Of a stretch of DNA of 64,000 nucleotides, positions 51,665 through 61,117 are shown piece after piece (the first letter of the stretch is position 1; each line of letters starts with the position of its first letter). Made by a program: the position numbers and the translations under genes. Where the stretch lies: assembly GCA_947497905.1 (NCBI GenBank), contig CANMIH010000004.1:1-64000 (forward strand), written 5' to 3'. The DNA is from an uncultured Pelagimonas sp. (lineage in GTDB: Bacteria; Pseudomonadota; Alphaproteobacteria; Rhodobacterales; Rhodobacteraceae). The notes below the pieces were generated by a model. It saw only the letters and a program-made list of their open reading frames with translations, was not told the origin of the DNA and did not search any database.

Positions 51665-52672
51665 ATGAGTGGATTAAAAGAGACCAAGCCGCGCCGAGTA
51701 ACGGCACAAGAAGTGGCACAGGCCGCTGGTGTATCGCGTGCAGCCGTATCGCGTGCCTTTACGCCGGGTGCCTATTTGAGCGAAGACAAAAAGTCGCGAA
51801 TTCTTGAGGCAGCTCAAAAGCTTGGCTATCGACCCAATGCGCTTGCGGCGGGTCTTCAACGCAAGGGGCGATCTAATCTGGTGGCGGTTGTGACCGGCGA
51901 CATCGCCAACCAATTTGACAGCGAAATTCGCGCCAAATTGAACCGGGGGCTCAACCGCATCGGCAAGTGGTCGATTGTGCTCGAAGGTCCGGAAGATATG
52001 TCTGAGGAAAAAATTCTCGAGGTGCTGGCCTATCCGTTGGATGCGTTGATCCTGCGAGGCGGCAGCGTCAGCGAATCAGTGGCGTTCCATTGTAGCCAGC
52101 TCAATATCCCCCTGATTGTCTCTGGACGCTTGATGCCGGGGGTCGATAGCGTCTGTTGTGACAATCGTCAGGGCGCGCGGATTGCAGTAGATCAATTGGT
52201 GGCGTCGGGACGTCGGAATCTGGCGTATGTTGGTGGTTTAAACCGGCTTTACTCTGCCCGCGAGCGACGCCAAGGATTTGAAACGGCGCTTGCGGCACAT
52301 GGGTTGGCTGCTGTCGCCTTTGCCAAGTCGGATTACAGCTATGCTCAAGGGTACGAGGCAACCACTAAGCTCCTGGCGGAGAACCCGCATGTCGATGGTG
52401 TGTTTTGTTCCAACGATGTGGTGGCCATGGGTGCTCTGGCAGCGGCACAGCAAGAGCATGGCCGTCAGGTGCCCGAGGATCTGTCGATCGTGGGATTTGA
52501 TGATATTTCGATGGCCAGCTGGCCAGATTTTCAGCTGTCGACAATCAAAAATGACATGGATGCGACGGTCGAACACATCCTTAGATTGTTGGTCGAGCGG
52601 TTGAATGACGAAGATAAGGTTGGTGAAACCGTTGTCATCAAACCCGAGTTTGTCCCCCGGCAGACACATTAA
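51665..52672 (+). CDS. LacI-family regulator of the phosphatase-linked importer
   Basis: The 335-residue protein has the LacI helix-turn-helix (VTAQEVAQAAGVSRAAVSRAF) and a C-terminal periplasmic-binding-like sugar domain (VDSVCCDNRQGARIAVDQLV, PEDLSIVGFDDISMASW). It is divergent from the importer with an operator between. LacI regulators nearly always sense sugars or sugar derivatives, which informs the importer's substrate. Confidence 0.92.
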   Translation: MSGLKETKPRRVTAQEVAQAAGVSRAAVSRAFTPGAYLSEDKKSRILEAAQKLGYRPNALAAGLQRKGRSNLVAVVTGDIANQFDSEIRAKLNRGLNRIGKWSIVLEGPEDMSEEKILEVLAYPLDALILRGGSVSESVAFHCSQLNIPLIVSGRLMPGVDSVCCDNRQGARIAVDQLVASGRRNLAYVGGLNRLYSARERRQGFETALAAHGLAAVAFAKSDYSYAQGYEATTKLLAENPHVDGVFCSNDVVAMGALAAAQQEHGRQVPEDLSIVGFDDISMASWPDFQLSTIKNDMDATVEHILRLLVERLNDEDKVGETVVIKPEFVPRQTH

Positions 52673-52724
52673 AACTGCGAGCTGGTAGTGAGACTAGATC
52701 TCAAACAAGTTACGAATAACACGT

Positions 52725-52763
52725 TCTCCTTGCCGAGACGTCAGGGACGACTCGGCAAGGAGA
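52725..52763. terminator. Bidirectional hairpin between lacI and the chemoreceptor gene
   Basis: TCTCCTTGCCGAG and CTCGGCAAGGAGA form a perfect 13-bp stem with a 13-base loop, between two convergent genes (stops at 52672 and 52777). Confidence 0.75.
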
Positions 52764-52776
52764 GAGGGGTTAAAGG

Positions 52777-54918
52777 TTAGGCCGCCGTTCCATAGGACTG
52801 TGATTGGCGCAGTTCCTCTTGTCCATCCGCCTGAAATGCAAGGACAAGCTGGCTGAGCTTCGAGGTCTCATGATCAAGCGAACTACAGGCAGCGGCGGTT
52901 TCTTCGCACATGGCTGCGTTTTGTTGCTGTGAGGCTTCAAGTGTACTCATGGTGGAGTTGAGCTCAGAAATTCCATGAGATTGTTCATCCGCCTGTCTGG
53001 TGATGTTGCCCACATGATCGGAGATGCTGCCGATGGCGTCCATAATGGTTTGAAGTGAATCATTGGTGCGTCCCACCAATTCCACGCCATGGGCCACCTG
53101 GACACTTGATGCCGTGATCAGTTCCTTAATCTCGCGCGCTGCTTCTGAGGAACGAAGCGCCAGACCACGCACTTCCGCCGCAACAACAGAGAACCCTAGC
53201 CCGGTTTCACCGGCACGGGCCGCTTCGACCCCTGCGTTCAAAGCAAGCAGGTTCGTTTGAAACGCGATATCGTCAATCATTCCAGTGATCTGGGTGATCT
53301 GATCCGAAGTCGCAGCGATTGAATCCATGGCCTCCACGGTTTCACGAGCGACCGATGAACTGTTTATCGCGTTCTGACTGACTGATGTGACCAGCGCTTC
53401 GGTTTCACGGGCCCCTGATGCCACATGTTGGACATTCTGTGTCAGCTCGTTCAGTGCAGACGACGTCTCTTCGAGGCGCATTGCGGACTGCTCGGTGCGC
53501 TGAGACAGATCATTTGTCGCGGAGGAGATTTGCGTGAGCCCCGTATCAATTGACCCGGCTGAACTGTTCACCTCGCCAATCAACTTGCTCAGTTGTTCAA
53601 CGGTGTTGTTAAAGTCCTGGCGCAGAGTTTCGTATTGTCCGGGCATGGGATCGTCAATTTTGACGTCAACACGACCGCGCGCCAAAAGCTGTAGGTTTTG
53701 GGCAAGGGTCTGCACGACGCGGTCCTGCTCTTGCTGTTCTCGGAGCTGGGCCGCCTCTAGGGACACTTTCTCGGCCAAACCCTGTCGAAGAGTCTCAATA
53801 GAAACAGCCATTTCCCGGATTTCATCTTTGCGTTTCGGAACCTCAACAGGGTCATGCACGTCGCCGGATGACAGATTGTTCAGGACACCGAGCATTTTTC
53901 CAACAGGTCGCCGGACCAAAGTGCGTGCGGAGAAATAGATGGTTGCCAAGGTCAGCACCAGAAGAAGCGAGCTTGTGATCAACTGTTCATAGATCGCATT
54001 CTTCACGGGGGTGATAAAGACGTGCCGCGGCACATCAAGCACAACAACCCAGGTCTTATTCATGCCATAGGTCGTAAATGGGAAGTACAATCGCGTTGAC
54101 CCATCTGCACGATCCGCAACAATTTGGGTTTCCCCGGTTTCAATGGCGGCTTTAAAGTTCTCGACCTCGGGGCCTTCAAAGGGCTGGGTGACAAGTGAGG
54201 GATCTGAATGTGACAACCATTTTCCGCCTTCGCCCAAAAGCATAACGCGTCCACCATCGTAAACCGAAAGGCTGCTGACAAACTCGGCCAGATTATCCAG
54301 AACAATATCAACACCAGCAATGCCGACAATCTGTCCCTGAGCTGTCACGGGAACTGAAACCGACGTCAAAAGCCGCCCTTCGTCAGACAGATAGGGTTCG
54401 GTTATGACGCTGTCTCCGGAATCCTGCGGGAGCCGATACCATTCTGCAGTGTTGGCTGGGTCAACAGGGAAGGTCTCAAAATTCAATCCGCCGCTGTCCG
54501 ATTTGGTCCAATACGGAGCAAAGACACCATCGGCGTTACGCCCTGCGGTCCCTGTAATGAATTCTTCGGTTGCACCATCAGGGATAGAGGAGAACCAGGA
54601 CGAGAACACAAGCTCGTAGCGGCCGGGCACACCTTCCATAATTTTGATGATCTCAGAGGTCGATGCATTGCCTTCAGTGAGGAACCCCGACAGTCCGCCT
54701 CCCAAAGCGGCGGCTGCGGACGTCGCCTCAACCAGCTGAGACGAGAGGCTTTGTGCCACATCTGAGGCACTCTGAGTGGCGGTCTCCAGTACCTGCTCTT
54801 TGACATAAGCAGATTCATTGAGCGCCGTGTACGCAGTAAAGCAAAGCATTAAGGTCGTGATCGCCACGGTTGTGGCCACCAAAAGCTTGCCCGAGATGGT
54901 ATTGAACAGAGCTGGCAT
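52777..54918 (-). CDS. Methyl-accepting chemotaxis protein with dCache sensor
   Basis: The 713-residue receptor has a first membrane helix (residues 8-30, [20 protein letters not shown]), a large periplasmic dCache-type domain (about 35-305; [38 protein letters not shown]) and a second helix (about 312-335). A HAMP domain and the MCP hairpin with tip [21 protein letters not shown] follow. The periplasmic part probably senses a small molecule directly. There is no C-terminal CheR pentapeptide. It stands alone in the opposite strand to the LacI regulator. Confidence 0.93.
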   Translation of the reverse strand: MPALFNTISGKLLVATTVAITTLMLCFTAYTALNESAYVKEQVLETATQSASDVAQSLSSQLVEATSAAAALGGGLSGFLTEGNASTSEIIKIMEGVPGRYELVFSSWFSSIPDGATEEFITGTAGRNADGVFAPYWTKSDSGGLNFETFPVDPANTAEWYRLPQDSGDSVITEPYLSDEGRLLTSVSVPVTAQGQIVGIAGVDIVLDNLAEFVSSLSVYDGGRVMLLGEGGKWLSHSDPSLVTQPFEGPEVENFKAAIETGETQIVADRADGSTRLYFPFTTYGMNKTWVVVLDVPRHVFITPVKNAIYEQLITSSLLLVLTLATIYFSARTLVRRPVGKMLGVLNNLSSGDVHDPVEVPKRKDEIREMAVSIETLRQGLAEKVSLEAAQLREQQEQDRVVQTLAQNLQLLARGRVDVKIDDPMPGQYETLRQDFNNTVEQLSKLIGEVNSSAGSIDTGLTQISSATNDLSQRTEQSAMRLEETSSALNELTQNVQHVASGARETEALVTSVSQNAINSSSVARETVEAMDSIAATSDQITQITGMIDDIAFQTNLLALNAGVEAARAGETGLGFSVVAAEVRGLALRSSEAAREIKELITASSVQVAHGVELVGRTNDSLQTIMDAIGSISDHVGNITRQADEQSHGISELNSTMSTLEASQQQNAAMCEETAAACSSLDHETSKLSQLVLAFQADGQEELRQSQSYGTAA

Positions 54919-55155
54919 GGGTCGTCCCTATTTTGAACGCTGGTCTAAAATAGAGAACTCCCATGACGATCTGAACAAAGTGTTGATGGCCGTCGCCTCT
55001 CAACAAGCGGGTGCGAGAATTATGCTCTCAATTGAAGCGACGTCGACGCATCCTGGGCATGTTTGTTCGCAAAACAGGCTTTCTGGGGGCTCCCGTGCTC
55101 GGAAGAGCTCTCGGCAATGTGTCTGTTCTGGATGATTGAGAGGGCCAGAGCCCCA

Positions 55156-55656
55156 CTACCATTCATAGGCTTCGATCTTCTCAGCCGTGATAGCGTACCC
55201 TGTGTCGCCAAACTCGGTCGATTGGATCTGATTGCGCATGGTGCCGGTGACCCAGACTGGGGCCCACAGCTCATCGTTGGGCCAAGGCGTATCGGTTGTC
55301 ACGGACACCAATTGATTGGCCGGGGGAGGTGGGGTGTGAATACAGGCCCCCACATAGGGCACCAGCATGAAACTGGTAACTCCATCCGCGCTGACATTAA
55401 ACGGAATGATAAACCCGGGCATTTTGATGAGGGCTCCATCGAGTGCCGGATTCAGCTTGGCGCCATTTGCATCATAGATCGGATACCAGGTGTCGTTTGC
55501 CTCATCCAGCTCGCCCTCGCCAATGATCTCAGCGAGAGGCACCCCGGGTGGGATCAGATCATACCAAGAAATCTCTTGCGCAGTTCTGGCAAGAAGGCTG
55601 CTCGGTGTTGCGATTGCGGCCGAAAGAATGGCCAAAGCGGATCGACGATTCATCAC
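55156..55656 (-). CDS. DUF3299 exported protein of the zinc operon
   Basis: The 166-residue product has a signal peptide (MMNRRSALAILSAAIATPSSLLA) and the DUF3299 signature LVPYVGACIHTPPPPANQLV with PGFIIPF upstream. DUF3299 genes commonly sit in zinc-regulated operons with DUF2796 proteins and LolCD-like ABC genes, as here. It is last in the operon, 21 bp after the permease. Molecular role unknown. Confidence 0.85.
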   Translation of the reverse strand: MMNRRSALAILSAAIATPSSLLARTAQEISWYDLIPPGVPLAEIIGEGELDEANDTWYPIYDANGAKLNPALDGALIKMPGFIIPFNVSADGVTSFMLVPYVGACIHTPPPPANQLVSVTTDTPWPNDELWAPVWVTGTMRNQIQSTEFGDTGYAITAEKIEAYEW

Positions 55657-55677
55657 ATGGCACCTACGTGTGGATCT

Positions 55678-56928
55678 CTATGTTCTTACCGTCATACCAT
55701 CTGCAAGAGACATGCGATATGCGCGGAAGGCGGGGACAAGGCTCACAATTGCGCTAGCTAATACAACGGTGGCAAGCACCCACAGCTCCCTTGACGAGGG
55801 GGCCGTGATCGGCAGCCAAAGTCCAAATGCGCGATCTAGCAGGGGTTGGGCAACTGCAAGTCCAAGATAAAGAAAAATAAGACCAAGCGCTGCTCCGATC
55901 ATCGCCATAATGACCGCCTCGAAAACCAACAACCCGAGAATTACCCGAGGACGCGCGCCCATGGCCCGAAAGATTGCCATCTCCCGACGTCGTTCGTTGA
56001 GCCCTGAGAAAATCGTGGCCATCATCCCAATGAGGGCGGTCACTACGACGGCGGCTGACACGGCCAACAAAGCAGTTTCTGCCAGACCAACAATGCTCCA
56101 GAGTTCCTGAAGTGCGATCCCGGGCAGGATCGCCAGCAGAGGCTCTTGTGGGTACTGGTTGATTGCGCGCTGCAGATTGAAGGTCTGCAAGGGGCTTTTG
56201 ACACCGATCAGAGCTGCGGTGATGGCCTTGGGGGTAAGCTCCATTTTGCGAATTTCGTCAACGGGGGTTGATTGCCCTGGGATCTGAGCCCCGCTTTTCC
56301 AATCAACGTGAATCGCCTCAATGGCTTTCAGGCTGACAATGACCGTGCGGTCTACCGGTGTTCCGGTTTTGGCTAGGATGCCAGAAACACGAAAGGGTTG
56401 GTCTTTGTGCTGGCTGAAAGATGCCAGTCCATGCGCGACAATGATTGGGTCACCCACCTGATAGCCAAGTGTCGTTGCGACGTCGGCTCCAATCACGGTA
56501 TCGAACAAATCATCCATTCGTGCGCCGTCAGCCACCTCAAGTCCGCGGCCCTGACGATATTTATAGTGGTCGAAGAAGCTGGCTGTTGTGCCCATGACCC
56601 GGAACTGGCGATGGCTGTCGCCGAGCGATATCGGCACAATCCAATCGATCTCGGGCCGTGCGGCAATATCCTGATAGCTTTCCCAGGTCACATTGTTGGT
56701 GGCGTTCCCGATGCGAAAGACAGAGTAAAGCAAAAGCTGAACCGAACCAGAGCGCGCTCCTACAATCAGATGAGTGCCCGAGATGGTGTCAGCAAAGCTT
56801 GCCTTGGCACCAACCCGCAGCTTTTCGACGGCCAGAAAAAGAGAGACCGACAGAGCGATCGCCAAAATCGTCATGGCGACAGTTATTGCGCGGGCTCGAA
56901 GTGACGCCAAGGCGAGACGCAACATCAT
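55678..56928 (-). CDS. FtsX/MacB-type ABC permease of the zinc operon
   Basis: The 416-residue protein has an N-terminal helix (ARAITVAMTILAIALSVSLFLAV), a large periplasmic MacB-like domain (about 45-270) and three C-terminal helices, the type VII ABC permease layout (LolC/MacB). LNERRREMAIFRAMGARPRVI is the conserved coupling segment. Type VII transporters use ATP for periplasmic mechanical work rather than simple transport. It is coupled by ATGA to the ATPase. Confidence 0.9.
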   Translation of the reverse strand: MMLRLALASLRARAITVAMTILAIALSVSLFLAVEKLRVGAKASFADTISGTHLIVGARSGSVQLLLYSVFRIGNATNNVTWESYQDIAARPEIDWIVPISLGDSHRQFRVMGTTASFFDHYKYRQGRGLEVADGARMDDLFDTVIGADVATTLGYQVGDPIIVAHGLASFSQHKDQPFRVSGILAKTGTPVDRTVIVSLKAIEAIHVDWKSGAQIPGQSTPVDEIRKMELTPKAITAALIGVKSPLQTFNLQRAINQYPQEPLLAILPGIALQELWSIVGLAETALLAVSAAVVVTALIGMMATIFSGLNERRREMAIFRAMGARPRVILGLLVFEAVIMAMIGAALGLIFLYLGLAVAQPLLDRAFGLWLPITAPSSRELWVLATVVLASAIVSLVPAFRAYRMSLADGMTVRT

Positions 56929-57623
56929 GCTGACACTCCTCTGTTTGACGTGATGTCGGTCATATGCACAACACGATCAAACCGGTCGGCCAGTCTTTCG
57001 TCATGGCTCACCATCAGCAGCGCTGCATTTTGTGCCGTGACCCGCTGAAACATGAGATCAAGAAAAGCCGCTTGGCTGTTAGCGTCGAGCGCTGAGGTTG
57101 GTTCATCTGCAATCAAAAGCGGGGGGCTCCCAATCAAGGCGCGGGCAACTGCAACGCGCTGCTGTTGTCCGACACTGAGTCCATTCGCATGAGCCCGAAG
57201 CACGCCATCAGGAAGACCGAGCTGCGCGCAGAGCGATCTGGCCTCCTCCTGTGCCCCACCCGAGATGCGTTTGCACCTTTGGGGGGCAAACTGAAGCGGC
57301 AGCAGTATGTTGTCAGAAACCGTGGCAAAGGGCAGCAGGTTAAACTGTTGAAAGATCACACCGATGTTCTCGGCACGAAACGTATCGCGCCGCCCCGCCG
57401 AGAGTGTTGCCAATTCGGTTTGGGCAACGCGTATGCTGCCCGAGGTCGGCAAGATTGTACCACAGATGAGCGAAAGCAAGGTCGACTTCCCCGACCCGCT
57501 TTCGCCCAAGAGCAAGACTTTTTCCGTCGCCTCCACATTGAACTCTGGCACAAAGAGGGAAAAGTCAGACCGAGATTTCCAGCTGTAGCAAGCGTTCGAG
57601 ACAGTGAGGATGGGAAGGGTCAC
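56925..57623 (-). CDS. LolD-type ABC ATPase of the zinc operon
   Basis: The 232-residue ATPase has Walker A (LLGESGSGKST), the signature LSVGQQQRVAVARAL and Walker B LLIADEPTSALD. It pairs with the FtsX-type permease. It starts 2 bp after the DUF2796 gene. The signature has V for G (LSVGQ), also seen in LolD-like members of such operons. Confidence 0.9.
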   Translation of the reverse strand: MTLPILTVSNACYSWKSRSDFSLFVPEFNVEATEKVLLLGESGSGKSTLLSLICGTILPTSGSIRVAQTELATLSAGRRDTFRAENIGVIFQQFNLLPFATVSDNILLPLQFAPQRCKRISGGAQEEARSLCAQLGLPDGVLRAHANGLSVGQQQRVAVARALIGSPPLLIADEPTSALDANSQAAFLDLMFQRVTAQNAALLMVSHDERLADRFDRVVHMTDITSNRGVSA

Positions 57624-57624
57624 G

Positions 57625-58260
57625 TTAGAAGAGGCTCCGCAGGTTCAGGCTGGGTGCGTCTTTCTCTACGTGAAAAGAGGCCGCACCGGAACCTGTGATA
57701 ACTTGAACCTCGACTTCCCGTGCGTTTTCGAAGCTTTCAAAATAGGCAAACGTGATGTCGGTGAGCTTTGGGAGGTTGGTGCAGGTCATAGTATATGTTG
57801 CATGGAATTCGGTATGTCCCGATGCCTCGTCATGGTCGTCATGGTCGTCATGGTCGTCATGGTCGTCATGGTCGTCATGGTCGTCATGGTCGTCATGTTT
57901 GGCGTGATCAACTTCATCATGATGATCGTCATGCTCCGCGGCTGCTTCATCCCTTTCCAACATCGCCTGTGTGGAGACAACGGTGCACCCGGCGTCAGGG
58001 GGGAGCACAAAAAGATCTAGAGGGGAGGACAGCACAGCAAGCGCGCTCTCTACTTTAGCAAGGTCGGCTTCGGTCTCTGCCGGATGTTCGAAGCCAACAA
58101 TATCTGCCCCGGGGGCGTGAAATTCCATTGCCATTGTCTGGCCATCAACAGCGATGTTGAGTGTGCTGACCCCATGCTCGTGGGCGTCGAGCTGGCGAGA
58201 TGTTTCCGCGCCTGCCTGAGAGGCGGCGAGCAGGGAGATCAAAAGAGCATGTGATTTCAT
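57625..58260 (-). CDS. DUF2796 (ZrgA-like) exported zinc-binding protein with His/Asp repeats
   Basis: The 211-residue protein has a signal peptide (MKSHALLISLLAASQAGA), the DUF2796 start RQLDAHEHGVSTLNIAVDG and a C-terminal TMTCTNLPKL...FESFENAREVEVQVI segment. Between them (about residues 105-147) is a very His/Asp-rich linker, including tandem HDD triplets, that can bind many zinc ions. ZrgA of Vibrio cholerae is the known member of a Zur-controlled uptake system. I infer the same periplasmic zinc capture here. Confidence 0.9.
   Translation of the reverse strand: MKSHALLISLLAASQAGAETSRQLDAHEHGVSTLNIAVDGQTMAMEFHAPGADIVGFEHPAETEADLAKVESALAVLSSPLDLFVLPPDAGCTVVSTQAMLERDEAAAEHDDHHDEVDHAKHDDHDDHDDHDDHDDHDDHDDHDEASGHTEFHATYTMTCTNLPKLTDITFAYFESFENAREVEVQVITGSGAASFHVEKDAPSLNLRSLF
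57831..57893 (-). repeat. Seven perfect copies of a 9-bp unit encoding His-Asp-Asp
   Basis: CATGGTCGT is repeated seven times exactly on the plus strand. Read on the coding minus strand it gives the HDD tripeptide run of the DUF2796 protein. The unit is a multiple of three, so slippage would change the number of metal-binding triplets without a frameshift. Confidence 0.95.
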
Positions 58261-58583
58261 AATCAGTCCAGACGATTCACGTTGTTTTCGACGTAGTCCA
58301 GTGGGTCCAAATTTGGTGCGGCATTACCGGTCATTCAAGTTCGAAACTGCGGTATCCACTGGCCTTCTGAAGGTGCTGTTATGTTATACAGTAACTTCCT
58401 CCGGGTTGTGAAGCGCACTCTTTCTGAGCTCGGCGGCTTTTCGCACATCGCGGAGTGGGTCTTTTCCGGTGTTTTGAACCAACGACTTAACTTGGACTTT
58501 CATTCAAGCCGCAACACTGCAGAGATCTGCTAGCAAACTCCTAAGATTTCCATGTCGTAAGGACAAATGAACCAAGTCCAAGC
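58261..58583. other. Upstream region of the zinc operon, no supported gene
   Basis: Contains the Zur-like site and a minus-strand frame of 39 codons at 58384-58503 (MKVQVKSLVQNTGKD...). That frame has no ribosome site I trust and no recognisable family, so I do not call it a gene. Confidence 0.4.
58378..58395. promoter_or_regulatory. Zur-like operator upstream of the zinc operon
   Basis: GTTATGTTATACAGTAAC resembles alphaproteobacterial Zur boxes (GTTATNNTATAACATAAC type), with 6 of 9 mirrored positions paired. It lies about 118 bp before the DUF2796 start. A short minus-strand frame of 39 codons (58384-58503) ends within it. Confidence 0.55.
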
Positions 58584-59030
58584 CTGTTTGCCTTGGCCAA
58601 AGCTATGTTCCAAGCGAAATAGGATGCGAGAGCAGCTCAGTTCAAGGATGCTAAATCATCCATCCAGCAACAGATCAAAGAAGCCGAAAAACAGATAGAT
58701 TCATTACTTACGCGGATCGTCAGCGCGACCAACGAAACGGTAATCGGGGCCTATGAGGAAAAGATATCGGCTTTGGAGAAATCCAAAGTCAGATTGCGCG
58801 GTTCTCTGTTTTTTCAGTCACCGCTACAGGGGGCACTGGAAGAAAAGCTGGAACTCTCACTTGATCTCCTTTTAAGCCATTGAAAAATTTGAATAATCGA
58901 TGAGCGTAGAATGCTGCTCAGATTCGATTTGCAGACCGGTTTTCGTACCAGCGAAATGAAGGGGCTAGAACACCAGAAATAACCTTGCCCTTCAAGCTGT
59001 TGGGTATGTTTCAGTATGGAGAAAAGTATA
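58584..59030 (+). pseudogene. Decayed serine recombinase (C-terminal part) abutting tRNA-Leu
   Basis: A frame reads LAKAMFQAK, a TAG at 58620-58622, then DARAAQFKDAKSS through EKQIDSLLTRIVSATNETV and AYEEKISALEKSK. This is the coiled C-terminal region of large serine recombinases (zinc-ribbon/coiled-coil part). After TGA 58881-58883 a shifted frame continues with IRFADRFSYQRNEGARTPE and ITLPFKLLG, matching the recombinase C-terminal tail. The catalytic domain is absent. The remnant ends 2 bp before the 3' end of tRNA-Leu, so it marks an old integration. Confidence 0.75.
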
Positions 59031-59031
59031 G

Positions 59032-59115
59032 TGGTGCGGGTGGGGGGACTTGAACCCCCACGCCCGTGGGCCAAGCATTTTAAGTGCCATGCGTCTACCA
59101 TTCCGCCACACCCGC
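59032..59115 (-). tRNA. tRNA-Leu(TAA)
   Basis: The minus strand gives an 84-nt class II tRNA. The acceptor stem GCGGGTG pairs with CACCCGC, followed by A and an encoded CCA. The anticodon loop CTTAAAA carries TAA, which reads leucine codon TTA (and TTG). A variable arm and the T loop GGTTCAAGTCC are present. Confidence 0.93.
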
Positions 59116-59334
59116 ACAGGGCCTTCCTTATCGTGAGGAGCGGAGTTGGTCAACGTCTTCCAAATACGCAAGAACTTGTTTTGTGCTCGGTTGTTAGGTG
59201 CCTACTTCTCTGGGATTTCCCGCGGTCGATCGGCTTCAATGAGCCGAGGGATGAAGCTGCTCTTGGAACCGATGTTGCAACAGGCTATGTGACAGCCCAT
59301 CTTGCTATGAAGTTCAGTCACATAGGACACGGGT

Positions 59335-61116
59335 GTGAGCACAACTGAATCAGGTTCCGCTGAGACCAAACGAGTGGCCACTGCGTCGGACACTTTGTCC
59401 ATTGCCAATCGCCTCTTGCGGGAGGCGCTTGCCTCGCGGTGGCGTCTCTATCTGGTATCTTTGGTCTGCATGATCGGTGTTGCCATCTTTACCGGGGCCT
59501 TGGCCTATACCACGCGGCTTATCGTAAACGACGTATTCGTCTCCGATAACACCAGCGCAGCCTTTGGGGTGGCTGGATTGGTTGTCTTCGTGGCTTTCTT
59601 TAAGAGCATTTTTCAATACGGGAACTCGGTCATAATGACGGTTTTCCATCGCTCTGTCTCGGTGTCCTATCAAAAGCAACTGTTCGACAAACTGATCCAT
59701 GACGATGTCCGACGGTTTTCGGGTCAACACGCGTCGAACCAGATGTCACAGCTTCGTCTGTTCGGAACCGCCGCCGGAAACGGTGTCATCAACACCACCA
59801 ACAAACTGTTGACTGATACACTCACCTTGTTGGCGCTGTTTGGTGTGATGGTCATGCAGGATCCTTGGATGACACTGGGGTGCCTCGTGATCATTCCGGT
59901 TATCTTTTACTTGGTGGCCTCGCTGTCTCATCGTATTCGCGAAGCTGCGGATGAAGAGGCCGACCTGACAGGCGCGTTTTATGAGGTCGGCGTCGAGGCC
60001 TTTGATGGGATCAAGACCGTCAAAAGCTATCAACTTGAAACGCGTACGACCACGCGTTTCAACGCGGCGATTGAGCGGCTTGAAGAGCGCCTATTTGGCA
60101 TTGCCAAGGTGACGGCCGCAACTGTTCCCATCATGGAGTTTCTAGGCGGGCTCGTGATCGGAAGCTTTGTTGTTTATGCGGCCTGGCAGACCATCAGCAA
60201 CGGTAAAACACCAGGTGAGTTTACGGCCTTTATCACGGCATTCCTGATGGCCTATCAACCGGCGGAGCGGATATCACGGATCTGGGTCGAATTGCAAAAG
60301 AGTATGGTACAGACCGGCAAAATGTTTGAACTGCTTGATCGGAAAGATCAGGGGCCAAAATCCGGTACACAAACGATTGGCGCTGATGCACCAACTGTGC
60401 GATTTAAAAATGTCAGCTTTTTCTATTCGCCAGAAGCGCCTGCGCTGACAAATGTCGATGTGTCGATCCGGGCGGGAGAACGGGTGGCTATTGTGGGCCC
60501 CTCCGGGGCAGGGAAAAGTACGTTTATTGATCTCCTGCTTCGATTTTATGATCCGACGGGTGGCCGGATCTTAATTGGGGATACGGATCTGCGAGATGTC
60601 ACGCATCGGTCGCTGCGTGACTCAATAGCGTTGATTTCGCAGGATGTTTTTCTGTTTGATGGTACTTTGCGCGATAATATTCGCGATGGGAAATCTGACG
60701 CGACCGACGCTGAGATCGAAATCGCCGCCCAGCGTGCTCAACTGGGTGATTTTTTAGCAAGCCAAGAGCTTGGACTAGACACGCCAGTTGGGCCAAATGG
60801 TCGTTTCCTATCAGGTGGGCAGAAACAGCGCGTAGGTATCGCGCGTGCATTGGTGAAACAAGCCAAAGTTCTGGTTTTCGACGAAGCCACCAGCGCTTTG
60901 GATGTCGAAAATGAACGCCGGATTATGAATATGTTACGGGATGAACTCCAAGATCCCACTGTGTTCTTCGTAACCCATCGACCTGCCACGTTGGCTTATG
61001 TAGACCGCGTGCTCATGCTAAAAGCTGGTGAGGTTGTGGGCTTTGACACCAAGTCGGTGCTAGAGACGGAAAATACGGCTTTCCATGAGTTGTTCCAACC
61101 CGCAGGCGAGTCGTGA
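59335..61116 (+). CDS. ABC exporter half-transporter (MsbA/multidrug type)
   Basis: The 593-residue protein starts at GTG 59335. It has six transmembrane helices (about 40-310) fused to an ATPase domain with Walker A (GPSGAGKST), signature LSGGQKQRVGIARALV, Walker B VLVFDEATSALD and H-loop FVTHRP. Two copies would form the pump. Substrate is not predictable; lipids or drugs are typical. No partner gene is near. Confidence 0.93.
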   Translation: MSTTESGSAETKRVATASDTLSIANRLLREALASRWRLYLVSLVCMIGVAIFTGALAYTTRLIVNDVFVSDNTSAAFGVAGLVVFVAFFKSIFQYGNSVIMTVFHRSVSVSYQKQLFDKLIHDDVRRFSGQHASNQMSQLRLFGTAAGNGVINTTNKLLTDTLTLLALFGVMVMQDPWMTLGCLVIIPVIFYLVASLSHRIREAADEEADLTGAFYEVGVEAFDGIKTVKSYQLETRTTTRFNAAIERLEERLFGIAKVTAATVPIMEFLGGLVIGSFVVYAAWQTISNGKTPGEFTAFITAFLMAYQPAERISRIWVELQKSMVQTGKMFELLDRKDQGPKSGTQTIGADAPTVRFKNVSFFYSPEAPALTNVDVSIRAGERVAIVGPSGAGKSTFIDLLLRFYDPTGGRILIGDTDLRDVTHRSLRDSIALISQDVFLFDGTLRDNIRDGKSDATDAEIEIAAQRAQLGDFLASQELGLDTPVGPNGRFLSGGQKQRVGIARALVKQAKVLVFDEATSALDVENERRIMNMLRDELQDPTVFFVTHRPATLAYVDRVLMLKAGEVVGFDTKSVLETENTAFHELFQPAGES

Positions 61117-61117
61117 T

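Noticed and set aside
57831-57893. CRISPR-like direct repeats
   Set aside because: The 9-bp units are directly adjacent without spacers and encode an in-frame HDD run, so they are a coding minisatellite.
58384-58503. 39-codon minus-strand frame upstream of the DUF2796 gene
   Set aside because: Too short, without a convincing ribosome site, and its end overlaps the Zur-like site; conservation would be needed.
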